Assembly (NCBI GenBank): GCA_044221555.1
Contig: JBGAOY010000031.1
Coordinates: 1 to 48,964 of the forward strand
Source: JAEUJM01 sp044221555
GTDB lineage: Bacteria > Actinomycetota > Acidimicrobiia > Acidimicrobiales > DATDAH01
Length of the DNA: 48,964 bases
Direction of reading: 5' to 3'
Under the pieces are notes generated by a model. The model did no database searches. It was not told the DNA's origin and worked only from the letters and a program-made list of their open reading frames with translations. A program made the translations under genes and the position numbers. This document shows, in pieces, positions 38,962 to 46,939 of the stretch. Numbering within the stretch: position 1 is the first letter of the stretch; each line of letters opens with the position of its first letter.

Positions 38962-40029
38962 TCACACCACGGTGCGGTAGACGTCGAGGTAGATCGCCGC
39001 CAACCGCTCCATGGAGAACCCCGCGGCCCGCTCGGCGCCCGAGGCCACCAACTCGGCGGCCGTGCCCGGCTCGGTCAACAACCGCTGCAGCGCAGCGGTG
39101 AGCACCGCGGGGTCGCCGGGCGGGACCAACAGGGCGTCACGCCCCGATCGCGCCACGTTCGCGTACCCGGGCAGCTCGCTCGCGACGATGGCGCAGCCGG
39201 CGGCCATGGCCTCGAGCAGGACCACACCGAAGGACTCGCCCCGCAACGACGGGGCGCAGAACACGTCGGCCCCCCGCAGTCGTGAGGCCTTCTCGGCGTC
39301 GGTGATCCGCCCGAGCCACTCGATGCGGGGATCGCCGGCGTACGCGGCCTGCAAGCGGCTGGTCTCGGGCCCGTCGCTGCCGATCCACAGCCGGACGTCC
39401 ACCGGCAGGTCGGCGAAGGCCGCGAGGAGGACCTCGAGGCCCTTGCGGGGCTCGTGGCGACCGACGAAGAGGATCGTGGGGCCCTCCGTCGGCCATGGCT
39501 CCGCGTCGGCGAAGTGCTCGAGCTCGACCCCGTTGAACACCATCGTGTACTCGCCGCCCAGGGCCTCGGCGGCGAGGCGACGGGCGTCCTCGGACACGGC
39601 GCAACGGTGGTCGAGGCGCTGGGCCAGCAGCCGCGGGCCCGGCCGCAGCCACTTGTACCCGAAGCTCACGCCGGCGGCGTGGAACGTCCCCACCAGAGGT
39701 GAGCTCTTGAAGAGCAGGGAGGTCATCGTCGGGCCGGGGCACATCGGCTCGTGCACGTGCAGCACGTCGAAGCTCTCGTCGCGCAGTGCCCGGATGGTCC
39801 GCAACTGCGCCGAGGGGTCGGGCGCCAACGGCGCCACCGAGCCGTTGGCCGCGGTCGGCACGCTGTTGCCGAGCGGGGTGACACCCGCGTCCGGCGGCGG
39901 ACCGTCGCACGGCCCCAACACCCGCGTCTCGTGGCCGAGCGCCCGCAGCGAGCGCGCCAACGCGAGCACCTGACCCTGCACCCCGCCGGGCACGGTCAGG
40001 CTGTAGGGACAGATCAGCCCGACGCGCAC
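38962..40029 (-). CDS. pimA: Phosphatidylinositol alpha-mannosyltransferase (GT4)
   Basis: The protein has 355 residues, close to mycobacterial PimA, which adds the first mannose from GDP-mannose to phosphatidylinositol at the inner face of the membrane. It begins RVGLICPYSLTVPGGVQGQV (GT-B loop, quoted as CPYSLTVPGGVQGQV), with DVLHVHEPMCPGP, TILFVGRHEPRKGLEVLL and the nucleotide-sugar motif RGESFGVVLLEAMAAGCAIV. Gene order pgsA-patA-pimA supports the call over a generic glycosyltransferase. The GTG start (40029) lies 6 nt after TAGCCT with no ribosome binding site. Confidence 0.9.
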   Translation of the reverse strand: MRVGLICPYSLTVPGGVQGQVLALARSLRALGHETRVLGPCDGPPPDAGVTPLGNSVPTAANGSVAPLAPDPSAQLRTIRALRDESFDVLHVHEPMCPGPTMTSLLFKSSPLVGTFHAAGVSFGYKWLRPGPRLLAQRLDHRCAVSEDARRLAAEALGGEYTMVFNGVELEHFADAEPWPTEGPTILFVGRHEPRKGLEVLLAAFADLPVDVRLWIGSDGPETSRLQAAYAGDPRIEWLGRITDAEKASRLRGADVFCAPSLRGESFGVVLLEAMAAGCAIVASELPGYANVARSGRDALLVPPGDPAVLTAALQRLLTEPGTAAELVASGAERAAGFSMERLAAIYLDVYRTVV

Positions 40030-40035
40030 CCGACG

Positions 40036-40041
40036 AGGCTA
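40036..40041 (-). promoter_or_regulatory. -10 hexamer TAGCCT, leaderless pimA promoter
   Basis: TAGCCT on the minus strand, a 6-nt spacer (CGTCGG), then the GTG of pimA. It lies in the 73-nt gap after patA, so pimA probably has its own promoter in addition to read-through from pgsA-patA. Confidence 0.6.
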
Positions 40042-40102
40042 CTGGCTCGGGTCCCACCGGCCATCAGCCGGTCCGGCGAGGCGCCCCGGGAACGCTGCGC
40101 CG

Positions 40103-41005
40103 TCAGGTCAGTCCCGCCCGGCGCAGGGCCTCGTGGTCGCTCGGCCAGTTCGGGGCCATGAGGTGCCACTGCTCGGGCTCGGCCCGGATCAGGACCTCGA
40201 GCTCGGTGGCCACGTGCTGGGTGATCCGCGTGACGTCCTCACGGAGCGTTCCCCGGCGCTCGGCGGGCACCGGCGCCCGGATCACGCAGTGGTGACCACG
40301 GCCCCGGTTGTAGACGGCGCAGGGCAGGATCGGCGCGCCGGTGCGCAGGGCCAGGGTGGCGGGACCGCCCGGCAGGGTCGTGCGCTCGCCGAAGAACTCC
40401 ACGTCGATCCCGCCACCCTGGATGTCACGGTCCGAGAGCAGGCACACCACGTGGCGCTCCTTGATACCCCGCACGACCTCGGCGCCGGCCTTCGGGCCGA
40501 GCGGCACCACGTGCATCCCCAGCGAGCGGCGGAACTCGACGAACCACTCGAACAGTTCGGGTGGCTCGAGGGGCTCGACCACGGCGGTCACCGGGATGTT
40601 CGCCACCATCGTGAGCCAGAACGCCGCCCATTCCCACCCGCCCAGGTGCGGGATGGCCATGATCGGGCCGTAGCCGTCGGCCCTGGCCTGCTCGATGTGC
40701 CCGAAGCCTTCGTAGGAGAGCCCGGCGTCGACCTCCTCACGGGTCATGCCCGGGAGGCGGAACGACTCCATCCAGTAGCGACCGTAGGACTCGAAGGTGC
40801 GCTGCACCGCCGAGCGCAGGGCGAGGCCCTGCAGATCGCGCCCGGTGGCCCGCCGCAGGTTGCGCTCGACCATGAGCCGGCGCTCGCGCATGGCCTGGGC
40901 CGCTCCCGCGCTTGCGGCGCGGGATGCGGCCGCGGCGAGGGGCCCAGGCAGTGCACGGGCCACACCCGCGCCCAGCTTGTAGGCCGTCAGCGCCCGGTCC
41001 GCCAC
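40103..41005 (-). CDS. patA: Phosphatidylinositol mannoside acyltransferase (LpxL/HtrB fold)
   Basis: The protein has 300 residues. It belongs to the lysophospholipid/LpxL-like acyltransferases; next to pgsA and pimA it should acylate the mannose of PIM1/PIM2. The catalytic motif HLGGWE (His 120, Glu 125) lies in GPIMAIPHLGGWEWAAFW, and later blocks are VCLLSDRDIQGGGIDVEFFGE and GPATLALRTGAPILPCAVYN (in pieces). No cleavable signal is seen; the N-terminal helix is amphipathic. The GTG at 41005 lies 7 nt past the pgsA stop, so the two genes are one operon. Confidence 0.9.
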   Translation of the reverse strand: MADRALTAYKLGAGVARALPGPLAAAASRAASAGAAQAMRERRLMVERNLRRATGRDLQGLALRSAVQRTFESYGRYWMESFRLPGMTREEVDAGLSYEGFGHIEQARADGYGPIMAIPHLGGWEWAAFWLTMVANIPVTAVVEPLEPPELFEWFVEFRRSLGMHVVPLGPKAGAEVVRGIKERHVVCLLSDRDIQGGGIDVEFFGERTTLPGGPATLALRTGAPILPCAVYNRGRGHHCVIRAPVPAERRGTLREDVTRITQHVATELEVLIRAEPEQWHLMAPNWPSDHEALRRAGLT

Positions 41006-41012
41006 CGCCGGT

Positions 41013-41723
41013 TCAGCCCGGTGGCTGACGGCGCGACTGGGCGCGCTCGCGGGCCCGGGCCCGCCAGGTCTGGGCGATGGGCCGTGCCGTGCGCCGATTG
41101 CGGCGGCGGGTCCGGTCGAACACCGGCTCGGGCTTCGGCCGCTCGGCGCTCGCCTGTCGCCACACCTTCACGAAGCGTTGCCCCGCGGTGAACAGCGTGA
41201 GCACCAACATGATCCAGAGCACGGGCACGAGCAACGAGTCGAACAGGAGCCCGAACGCCAGCATGATCGTGCGCTCGGCACGCTCCATGAGCCCACCGCG
41301 GGCGTCGAGACCGAGCGAGTCGGCCTTGGCCCGCTGGTACGAGACGAGGAAGGACGCGCCGAGCACCGCCATGGGCAGCACGGCGAGGTGACCGGGTTGG
41401 GTGTCGGCGAGGTACCAGGCCACGCCGCCGAGCAGCAGGGCGTCGCTGACCCGGTCCATGACCGAGTCGAAGTAGGCCCCCCGGGGACCGGCGGTGCCGG
41501 AGGCCTTGGCCACTGCGCCGTCGAGCGCATCGGGCAGCGCGGTGAGCACCAGGAGCACGAAGCCGCCACGGAGCGCACCGGCACCGATGGCGACCGCGGC
41601 CGCGGCCGCCATCACCACACCGGTGGCGGTCAGGTAGTCGGCGGTGATCCCCGCCTTGCGGAGGTTGGTGCCGACGGGCTTGAGTCCGCGCTCGATGTTC
41701 GTGCGGAATTTTCCGTCGAACAT
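41013..41723 (-). CDS. pgsA: CDP-alcohol phosphatidyltransferase, probable phosphatidylinositol phosphate synthase
   Basis: The protein has 236 residues with about five or six membrane segments. It should transfer a phosphatidyl group from CDP-diacylglycerol to inositol 3-phosphate, the first step to PI and PIMs. The family motif is present from Asp 65 to Asp 90 (DALDGAVAK, eight residues, GAYFDSVMDR). The usual Arg after Ala is Lys here (Lys 73). All four metal-binding aspartates are kept. The C-terminus is a basic tail of about 45 residues. The start has AGGAG 5 nt before the ATG. The assignment rests on the patA-pimA context; the gene name is shared with unrelated PG-phosphate synthases. 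Confidence 0.88.
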   Translation of the reverse strand: MFDGKFRTNIERGLKPVGTNLRKAGITADYLTATGVVMAAAAAVAIGAGALRGGFVLLVLTALPDALDGAVAKASGTAGPRGAYFDSVMDRVSDALLLGGVAWYLADTQPGHLAVLPMAVLGASFLVSYQRAKADSLGLDARGGLMERAERTIMLAFGLLFDSLLVPVLWIMLVLTLFTAGQRFVKVWRQASAERPKPEPVFDRTRRRNRRTARPIAQTWRARARERAQSRRQPPG

Positions 41724-41759
41724 GGTTCTCCTGACCGAAAGGGGTGCGAGCCGGCACCA

Positions 41760-41765
41760 AGGCTA
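41760..41765 (-). promoter_or_regulatory. -10 hexamer TAGCCT for the pgsA-patA(-pimA) operon
   Basis: CCGGTAGCCT on the minus strand, the same ten bases as upstream of aspS. Transcription would start near 41753, leaving a 30-nt leader with the AGGAG of pgsA. Confidence 0.5.
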
Positions 41766-41825
41766 CCGGGCGACCGGTCGCCAGAGCACCACCCGTGCCC
41801 GTCAGCGCCGGCCCGCTGCGGTGCC

Positions 41826-41831
41826 TACCCT
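41826..41831 (+). promoter_or_regulatory. -10 hexamer TACCCT for the EF-G-like gene
   Basis: TACCCT lies about 65 nt upstream of the GTG at 41896. With a start near 41838 the leader would be about 58 nt and carry the GGAGG of the gene. Confidence 0.35.
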
Positions 41832-41895
41832 GTCGCCGGAGCCCCCTGCGAGGGCCCGCTGCGAGCAACGGTGTCGATGCGCGGAGGTGCATGAC

Positions 41896-43950
41896 GTGGA
41901 GGATGTTTCGCCGGACAGGATCCGCAACGTGGCCCTCGTCGGCCACGGTGGTGCCGGCAAGACGACACTGGCCGAGGCCCTGTTGTTCGAGGCGGGGGCG
42001 GTCAATCGGCGGGGCCGGGTCGAGGACGGCAACACGGTGTGCGACTTCGACGCCGAGGAGCAGGGTCGTCGCCTGTCGCTCTCGCTGTCGATCGCGCCCT
42101 TCTCGTGGAAGGGCCACAAGGTCAACCTCATCGACACGCCGGGCTACGCCGACTTCGTGGGCGACGTGGCCGCCGCGTTGCGGGTGGTCGACCTCGCGGT
42201 GTTCGTCGTCAGCGCGGTCGAGGGCGTCGAGGTCCAGACCGAGGCCATCTGGAAGATGGCCGCCGACCTCGACGTGCCCCGCATGGTGTTCATCAACAAG
42301 CTCGACCGGGAGCGGGCCTCGTTCCCCCGCACCCTCGACCAGCTGCGCGACCGGTTCGGCGCCGGCGTGGCCCCCCTCGAGCTGCCGATCGGCGAGGAGG
42401 AGTCGTTTCGAGGGGTGGCCGACCTGCTCACCGACACCGCGTTCACCTACGTCGACGGGAAGGTCGAGCGGGGTGAGATACCCGACGAGATGGAGGCCCA
42501 GGAGCACGAGGTGCACGACAACCTGGTGGAGGGCATCGTGGTGGCCGACGACGCCCTCCTCGAGCGCTACCTCGAGGGCGACCTGCCCTCCTTCGAGGAG
42601 CTCGAGCACACGCTGGCCCACGGTGTGGCCAGCGCGCAGGTGTTCCCCGTGGTGTGCGGCTCGGCCGCCGCCGACGTGGCCATCGACCGGCTGGCCGACT
42701 TCATCTGCGAGATCGGGCCGGCGCCCCGCGACCGCCCCCCGGTCGAGGTGGTCGCGGGCGGGTCCACCGCCACGGTGGCCCCCGATCCTGCCGGCGACCC
42801 GCTGGCGTTCGTGTTCAAGACCATCGCCGACCCCTACGTGGGCCACATCTCGCTGATCAAGGTGCTCTCGGGCACCATCCGCCAGGACGACCACCTGTAC
42901 AACACCCGCAGCCACCAGGATGAGCGCCTGCACAGCCTGCTCACGCTGCGGGGCCGCGACCAGGAGCCGGTGCGGGCGGTGCAGGCCGGCGACCTCGCCG
43001 CGGTGGCCAAGCTCAGCGCCACCAACACCAGCGACACCCTCGCACCCAAGGGCACACCCGTCGTGGTCACCCCGATCGAGCAACCCACACCGGTGCTCGC
43101 GGTCGCCATCGTGGCCAAGACGCAGGCCGACGAGGAGAAGGTGGCGAGCGCGCTGCACCGCATCGCCGAGGAGGATCCGGCGCTGGTGATCGAGCGCAAC
43201 GACGAGACCCACCAGACCCTGCTCAGAGGCACGGGCGAGACCCACCTCAACGTCACCATCGAGCGGCTCAAGCGCAAGTTCAACGCCGAGGTCGCCACCG
43301 AACCGGTCAAGGTGGCCTATCGGGAGACCATCACGGGTGAGGCCGAGGCCGAGGGGAAGCACAAGAAGCAGTCGGGTGGCCGCGGGCAGTTCGGCGTCGC
43401 CTTCGTGCGCATCGAGCCGCTCGAGCGGGGCGGGGGGTTCGAGTACGTCGACGCCATCGTGGGCGGCGCGATCCCTCGCGGCCTCATCCCGTCGGTCGAG
43501 AAGGGCATCCAGGAGACCATGGCCAACGGCGGCATCCACGGCTACCCCGTGGTGGACGTTCGCGCCACCTGCTTCGACGGCAAGTTCCACGCCGTCGACT
43601 CCGACGAGATGAGCTTCAAGATGGCCGGCCGACTGGCCTTCCGCGAGGCCATGGCCAAGGCCGGACCGGTGGTGCTCGAGCCCATCTCGCGGATCGAGGT
43701 CACCGTCCCCGCCGATCAGTTGGGCGACGTCATGGGCGACCTCAACGCCCGCCGGGGCCGGGTGCAGGGCAGCGAGTCGGGCAACGACGGTGAGGCGATC
43801 GTCGTCGCCCTCGTCCCCACCTCGGAGATCCTGCGCTACGCCATCGACCTGCGGTCCATGACCGGTGGACGGGGCCGGTTCACCGAGACCCACGACCACT
43901 ACGACCTGCTCCCGGACCACCTGGTGGCGGCGCTGTCCACCGAGGACTGA
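41896..43950 (+). CDS. Elongation factor G-like GTPase (FusA2 type)
   Basis: The protein has 684 residues from GTG 41896, which has GGAGG 8 nt upstream; GTG 41887 is the alternative. GTPase motifs: GHGGAGKTTLAEALL (P-loop, Lys 22), DTPGYADF, NKLD (134-137). Domains II-V of EF-G follow, with EGKHKKQSGGRGQFG at the start of domain IV and GYPVVDVRATCFDGKFHAVDS inside it. The divergent P-loop (GHGGAGKTT instead of GHIDAGKTT) and its location away from rpsL-rpsG-tuf mark it as the second, EF-G2/FusA2-like paralogue. Such proteins bind ribosomes but their role is not settled. It is divergent from pgsA. Confidence 0.9.
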   Translation: MEDVSPDRIRNVALVGHGGAGKTTLAEALLFEAGAVNRRGRVEDGNTVCDFDAEEQGRRLSLSLSIAPFSWKGHKVNLIDTPGYADFVGDVAAALRVVDLAVFVVSAVEGVEVQTEAIWKMAADLDVPRMVFINKLDRERASFPRTLDQLRDRFGAGVAPLELPIGEEESFRGVADLLTDTAFTYVDGKVERGEIPDEMEAQEHEVHDNLVEGIVVADDALLERYLEGDLPSFEELEHTLAHGVASAQVFPVVCGSAAADVAIDRLADFICEIGPAPRDRPPVEVVAGGSTATVAPDPAGDPLAFVFKTIADPYVGHISLIKVLSGTIRQDDHLYNTRSHQDERLHSLLTLRGRDQEPVRAVQAGDLAAVAKLSATNTSDTLAPKGTPVVVTPIEQPTPVLAVAIVAKTQADEEKVASALHRIAEEDPALVIERNDETHQTLLRGTGETHLNVTIERLKRKFNAEVATEPVKVAYRETITGEAEAEGKHKKQSGGRGQFGVAFVRIEPLERGGGFEYVDAIVGGAIPRGLIPSVEKGIQETMANGGIHGYPVVDVRATCFDGKFHAVDSDEMSFKMAGRLAFREAMAKAGPVVLEPISRIEVTVPADQLGDVMGDLNARRGRVQGSESGNDGEAIVVALVPTSEILRYAIDLRSMTGGRGRFTETHDHYDLLPDHLVAALSTED

Positions 43951-43961
43951 GGGCCGCGGCC

Positions 43962-44468
43962 ATGGACACCGCCGACCTCGCCCGTCTCAGCCCGAAGGAC
44001 GCCGTGGTGGCCCTACGGTCGCTCCCCCGGCGCTTCCGCACCGCGCTGCGACCCATCGACGACGACACCCTGGACGAACTGGCCGAGCGCATCGCCTCGA
44101 GCGGCCACTCCCCTCTGGACCACCTGGTCGACGCCGACCGCTCCCTCACCCTGTTGCACCAGGCCCTCGAGCAGGTGCTCCACCACGACCAGCCGGTGCT
44201 GGCGCCGGCCGTCACCGATCCGGCCGGGCGCGAGTGGCCGGCCACGAGGGGCGACCTGGCCACGGAGCTGGGCCACCTCGAGTCCACCGCCGTCGGGTTC
44301 GCCGACGGGGCCGACCGCGTGCCCGCGGCCGACTGGGGCCGCACCGGCACCGTCGCCGGCGCCGGCACCACGGTCGAGGCCCTCGACCTGCTCCGCGAGG
44401 CCGTCCGCACCGGCGTGACCGACCTGCGCGCGGCCCAGCGCGATCTCGACGAGGTGCGGCGGCGCTGA
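43962..44468 (+). CDS. Conserved hypothetical protein, possibly DinB/mycothiol-dependent fold
   Basis: The protein has 168 residues, mostly helical by composition, with no membrane segment. It starts 11 nt after the EF-G-like gene and is probably translated from the same mRNA. GHSPLDHLVDADRSLTLLHQ, ending near residue 67, followed by HHDQP, and a later His in LGHLEST resemble the spaced histidines of DinB/maleylpyruvate isomerase-type proteins, but the match is weak. The C-terminus is Arg-rich (LDEVRRR). I would not assign an activity. Confidence 0.6.
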   Translation: MDTADLARLSPKDAVVALRSLPRRFRTALRPIDDDTLDELAERIASSGHSPLDHLVDADRSLTLLHQALEQVLHHDQPVLAPAVTDPAGREWPATRGDLATELGHLESTAVGFADGADRVPAADWGRTGTVAGAGTTVEALDLLREAVRTGVTDLRAAQRDLDEVRRR

Positions 44469-44562
44469 CGGCGGTGGCGCGGGCCGGGCGATGGTCGTCG
44501 GAGAGGGCGGGCCCACGGTGCGTCCTGCCCGGACGGACGTCCGATGATCACTGGTCGTCAGC

Positions 44563-45459
44563 GTGACGCCCCTGGGTGCACCGGGGATCGTCGAGGCGGG
44601 CGCCGTGGACCGGGACGGGTGCTGGCAGACGGCCACCCGAGAGGTGCCGGGGCCCGGGCTCGACGACGTCGTGATCCGCTACTGCGGGTACGAGGAGCGC
44701 TTCACCGGGCCCGTGCGCCGGCGCGAGGTGCCCCATGGCGGTGTGGTGCTCATCGTCAGTTTCGGCGAGCCCATCGATGTCGGGTTCCTCACCGGGCGGC
44801 CCGAGCTGGGCCGCCACCGCTCGTTCGTCGCCGGACTCAGCGACGCGGCCGCCGTCACCCAGCACGCCGGTCGCCAGCACGGCATCCAGGTCGACCTCAC
44901 ACCACTCGGCGCCTACCGCCTGTTGGGCCTGCCGATGTCCGAGCTGGCCAACCAGGCGGTGCCGCTCGACGCCCTGCTCGGCGGGGACGGGGACCGCCTC
45001 GTCGATCAACTGGCGTCGCAGGCGGACTGGGTGAGCCGCTTCACGCTGCTGGACCGGGTGCTCGCCGCCGCGGCCGACGACGGGCCCGAGCCCGACCGCG
45101 AGGTGGCCCGGGCCTGGCACCAGCTGGTCGCCACCGACGGCACCGTGTCCGTCGGGGATCTGGCCGCCGACGTCGGGTGGAGCCGGCGCCACCTCACGGA
45201 CCGCTTCCACCGGCAGGTCGGCCTCGCGCCCAAGACGACCGCGCGGGTGCTCCGGTTCCAGCGAGCCGTGCGGCTGCTCGCGGACCCCCGATCCGACGAC
45301 GAGGCGATAGCGATGGTCGCCGCCCGCTGCGGCTACGCGGACCACAGCCACCTGATCCGCGACTTCCAGGATCTCGGCGGCATGACGCCGACGGCGCTGC
45401 GCACGGGCATCGAACCCGGCATCCTCGGCCTCACCGACCCGCCGCCCGTCGCCATCTGA
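44563..45459 (+). CDS. AraC-family transcriptional regulator
   Basis: The protein has 298 residues. The N-terminal 180 residues contain a beta-rich sensor-like part (RREVPHGGVVLIVSFGEPID, GIQVDLTPLGAYRLLGLP) of the kind found in AraC regulators that also have a DUF6597-like region. The C-terminal DNA-binding domain (about 195-290) has two helix-turn-helix units: VSVGDLAADVGWSRRHLTDR with FHRQVGLAPKTTARVLRFQR, and IAMVAARCGYADHSHLIRDF ending FQDLGGMTPTALR. It stands 53 nt before a VOC-domain gene in the same direction, a pair seen widely, so the VOC protein is its likely target. Start GTG; no clear ribosome binding site. Confidence 0.88.
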   Translation: MTPLGAPGIVEAGAVDRDGCWQTATREVPGPGLDDVVIRYCGYEERFTGPVRRREVPHGGVVLIVSFGEPIDVGFLTGRPELGRHRSFVAGLSDAAAVTQHAGRQHGIQVDLTPLGAYRLLGLPMSELANQAVPLDALLGGDGDRLVDQLASQADWVSRFTLLDRVLAAAADDGPEPDREVARAWHQLVATDGTVSVGDLAADVGWSRRHLTDRFHRQVGLAPKTTARVLRFQRAVRLLADPRSDDEAIAMVAARCGYADHSHLIRDFQDLGGMTPTALRTGIEPGILGLTDPPPVAI

Positions 45460-45500
45460 GCGGTTCCCATTCGTCCAAGACAGCGCCGGCCACGCCGCCG

Positions 45501-45506
45501 TACCGT
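45501..45506 (+). promoter_or_regulatory. -10 hexamer TACCGT, leaderless promoter of the VOC gene
   Basis: TACCGT, a 6-nt spacer (GCCCCC), then ATG 45513. No ribosome binding site. It shows that the VOC gene can be transcribed apart from the AraC gene, perhaps under its control. Confidence 0.65.
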
Positions 45507-45512
45507 GCCCCC

Positions 45513-45911
45513 ATGACCACCGAAGCGTTCGCCCCCGCCGTCGTCCCCACGCTCACCTACGAGGACGCCGACGCTGCCATCGACCACCTCCAGGAGGCGT
45601 TCGGCCTCACCGTGCACGAGATCCACCGCGGCGAGGGCGACACCGTCGTGCACGCCGAGCTGCGGTGGGGCAACGGCATCGTGATGGTGAGCACCAGGAC
45701 GGAGGGCAGCCCCTTCTCGCTCGGTCCGCAGTGCGTCTACCTGGTGACCGACGATCCCGACGGACTCTACGAGCGGGCCGTGGCCGCCGGCGCCCAGATC
45801 GTCATGGCCCCCACCGACCAGGACTACGAGTCGAGGGACTTCTCGACCCGCGACGCCGAGGGCAACGTCTGGGCCTTCGGCACCTTCCAACCCGGCGCGA
45901 CCCCGTCCTGA
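45513..45911 (+). CDS. VOC-superfamily protein (glyoxalase/PhnB-like)
   Basis: The protein has 132 residues. One full VOC module of paired beta-alpha-beta-beta-beta units: VVPTLTYEDADAAIDHLQEA, FGLTVHEIHRGEGDTVVHAE, GIVMVSTRT, CVYLVTDDPDGLYERAVAAG and DFSTRDAEGNVWAFGTFQPG. This pattern, ending in DxEGNxWxFGT, is that of PhnB/YdeI-like members often annotated as glyoxalase or bleomycin-resistance proteins; such labels do not establish the reaction. It follows the AraC gene. Confidence 0.88.
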   Translation: MTTEAFAPAVVPTLTYEDADAAIDHLQEAFGLTVHEIHRGEGDTVVHAELRWGNGIVMVSTRTEGSPFSLGPQCVYLVTDDPDGLYERAVAAGAQIVMAPTDQDYESRDFSTRDAEGNVWAFGTFQPGATPS

Positions 45912-46283
45912 TCCCCTCCGGTCGTGCCGCCGGCGGTCAGACGTCGGAGTACTGGGTCCAGTCCTCGGGGTTGTCGGACCTGAGCGCTGTGCTGCACCGC
46001 AGAAATCTCTGCAAACACGCGGAACTTGCCGAAGCGTGGGTGACCGGGATTGTCCCTGACCACGATCCCGTCAGCGGGCAGACCGCCCACTCAGCCCGAC
46101 CTACGAGGACCTGCTGGTCGGCCGTGCTGAGGACGGGACGCTATGGAGCCGATCCGGGCACTTCTGGAAATCTCGCGGCCTGGCCGCGGCCTGGACCCTG
46201 CGCCCTCCACGGCGTGCACCTGCTCGCTAGCCATACCCAGACGAAGGAGCCGACCTCCTTCGAGCGTCAGCGCTGATGCGCCG
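45912..46283. other. 372-bp decayed region without an intact gene
   Basis: On the minus strand a frame ends at TGA 45937-45939 with SDNPEDWTQYSDV, which reads like a genuine protein C-terminus, but only about 25 plausible residues precede it. On the plus strand 46060-46230 reads as a 56-codon segment (TYEDLLVGRAEDGTLWSRSG, then HFWKSRGLAAAWTL) without a start codon. Both may be remnants of genes broken by rearrangement at the edge of the right-hand island. Neither is strong enough to call. Confidence 0.5.
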
Positions 46284-46820
46284 TCAGCAAATTCTCGGTG
46301 GAGCCAGCCTCTTCTCCAGACCCGTGGGCGAACTCGCCCAGTGTTGACCCCAGGCATCTGTGAACAGGACAGAGGCAAGACCGGTTAGTTCAGCGAACGC
46401 AGGGGCGCTGCTGAAGTGCAGATGATCGAACGTCCCGTTGACCGAACTGCCAGCAGCAATCGTGCCGATGACCGTCTCACTCGCGGTGCCCACCTGATCG
46501 AGCGGCCGGTAGTCCTCCGCGCCTGGGTCCCCGATCACCACGACCGCTCCGTTGATCGGATAGTCGCCGCCGTTGTGGACTTCGTACTCGCAGAACCACG
46601 TTCCGTCTTCGCGTTGATTGGGAATCGCCTGAACACTCACCGATCGCCCCATCGCCTCGCGATGGAACTCCTGATCACGCAGCACCGCCTCGCGTTGCGC
46701 AGCCTGATCCTCTCGACGACGACGGCTCGCCACGCGAACTTCCCAGCCAGCGAACGCGAGGCCCGCGGCGGCGGCAAGGCCGCCAACCCACTCGCCGACA
46801 TTGCCCCACTCCACCGCCAT
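46284..46820 (-). CDS. Membrane-anchored protein of unknown function
   Basis: The protein has 178 residues from ATG 46820, chosen because TAGACT lies 7 nt upstream and the frame places a membrane segment at residues 8-26 (VGEWVGGLAAAAGLAFAGW). A charged, Arg/Gln/Glu-rich helix (about 30-57) probably forms a coiled coil. The C-terminal domain of about 110 residues is beta-rich (SVQAIPNQREDGTWFCEYEV, HNGGDYPINGAVVVIGDPGA, GSSVNGTFDHLHFS), reminiscent of small Ig-like or immunity-type domains, but I cannot name it. Base composition is visibly less GC-rich than the rest of the window, in line with recent acquisition. It lies between the decayed region and the DUF5677-like gene. Confidence 0.7.
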   Translation of the reverse strand: MAVEWGNVGEWVGGLAAAAGLAFAGWEVRVASRRRREDQAAQREAVLRDQEFHREAMGRSVSVQAIPNQREDGTWFCEYEVHNGGDYPINGAVVVIGDPGAEDYRPLDQVGTASETVIGTIAAGSSVNGTFDHLHFSSAPAFAELTGLASVLFTDAWGQHWASSPTGLEKRLAPPRIC

Positions 46821-46827
46821 CACGCGA

Positions 46828-46833
46828 AGTCTA
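46828..46833 (-). promoter_or_regulatory. -10 hexamer TAGACT, leaderless promoter of the 46.3-46.8 kb gene
   Basis: TAGACT on the minus strand, 7 nt, then ATG 46820. The same hexamer serves pdxS. It supports the shorter start for this gene. Confidence 0.5.
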
Positions 46834-46939
46834 CGGAGGGCGATCACCCTCCCGGGGCACGTCAAGAAAGTGGGCAGCCTGACCGCGGCACGGCAGTGAC
46901 CTCACCCCGACGAAGCATCGGCCTCGTCCGTAAGGCACC

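Noticed and set aside
45824..46090. Minus-strand frame of 88 codons across the VOC end and the decayed region
   Set aside because: It overlaps the well-supported VOC gene and shows no protein-like pattern. The neighbouring frame ending SDNPEDWTQYSDV looks more natural but is too short to call.
46091..46378. Minus-strand frame of 95 codons
   Set aside because: It overlaps the 46.3-46.8 kb gene, is Arg/Gly/Ser-rich, and has no promoter or ribosome binding site.
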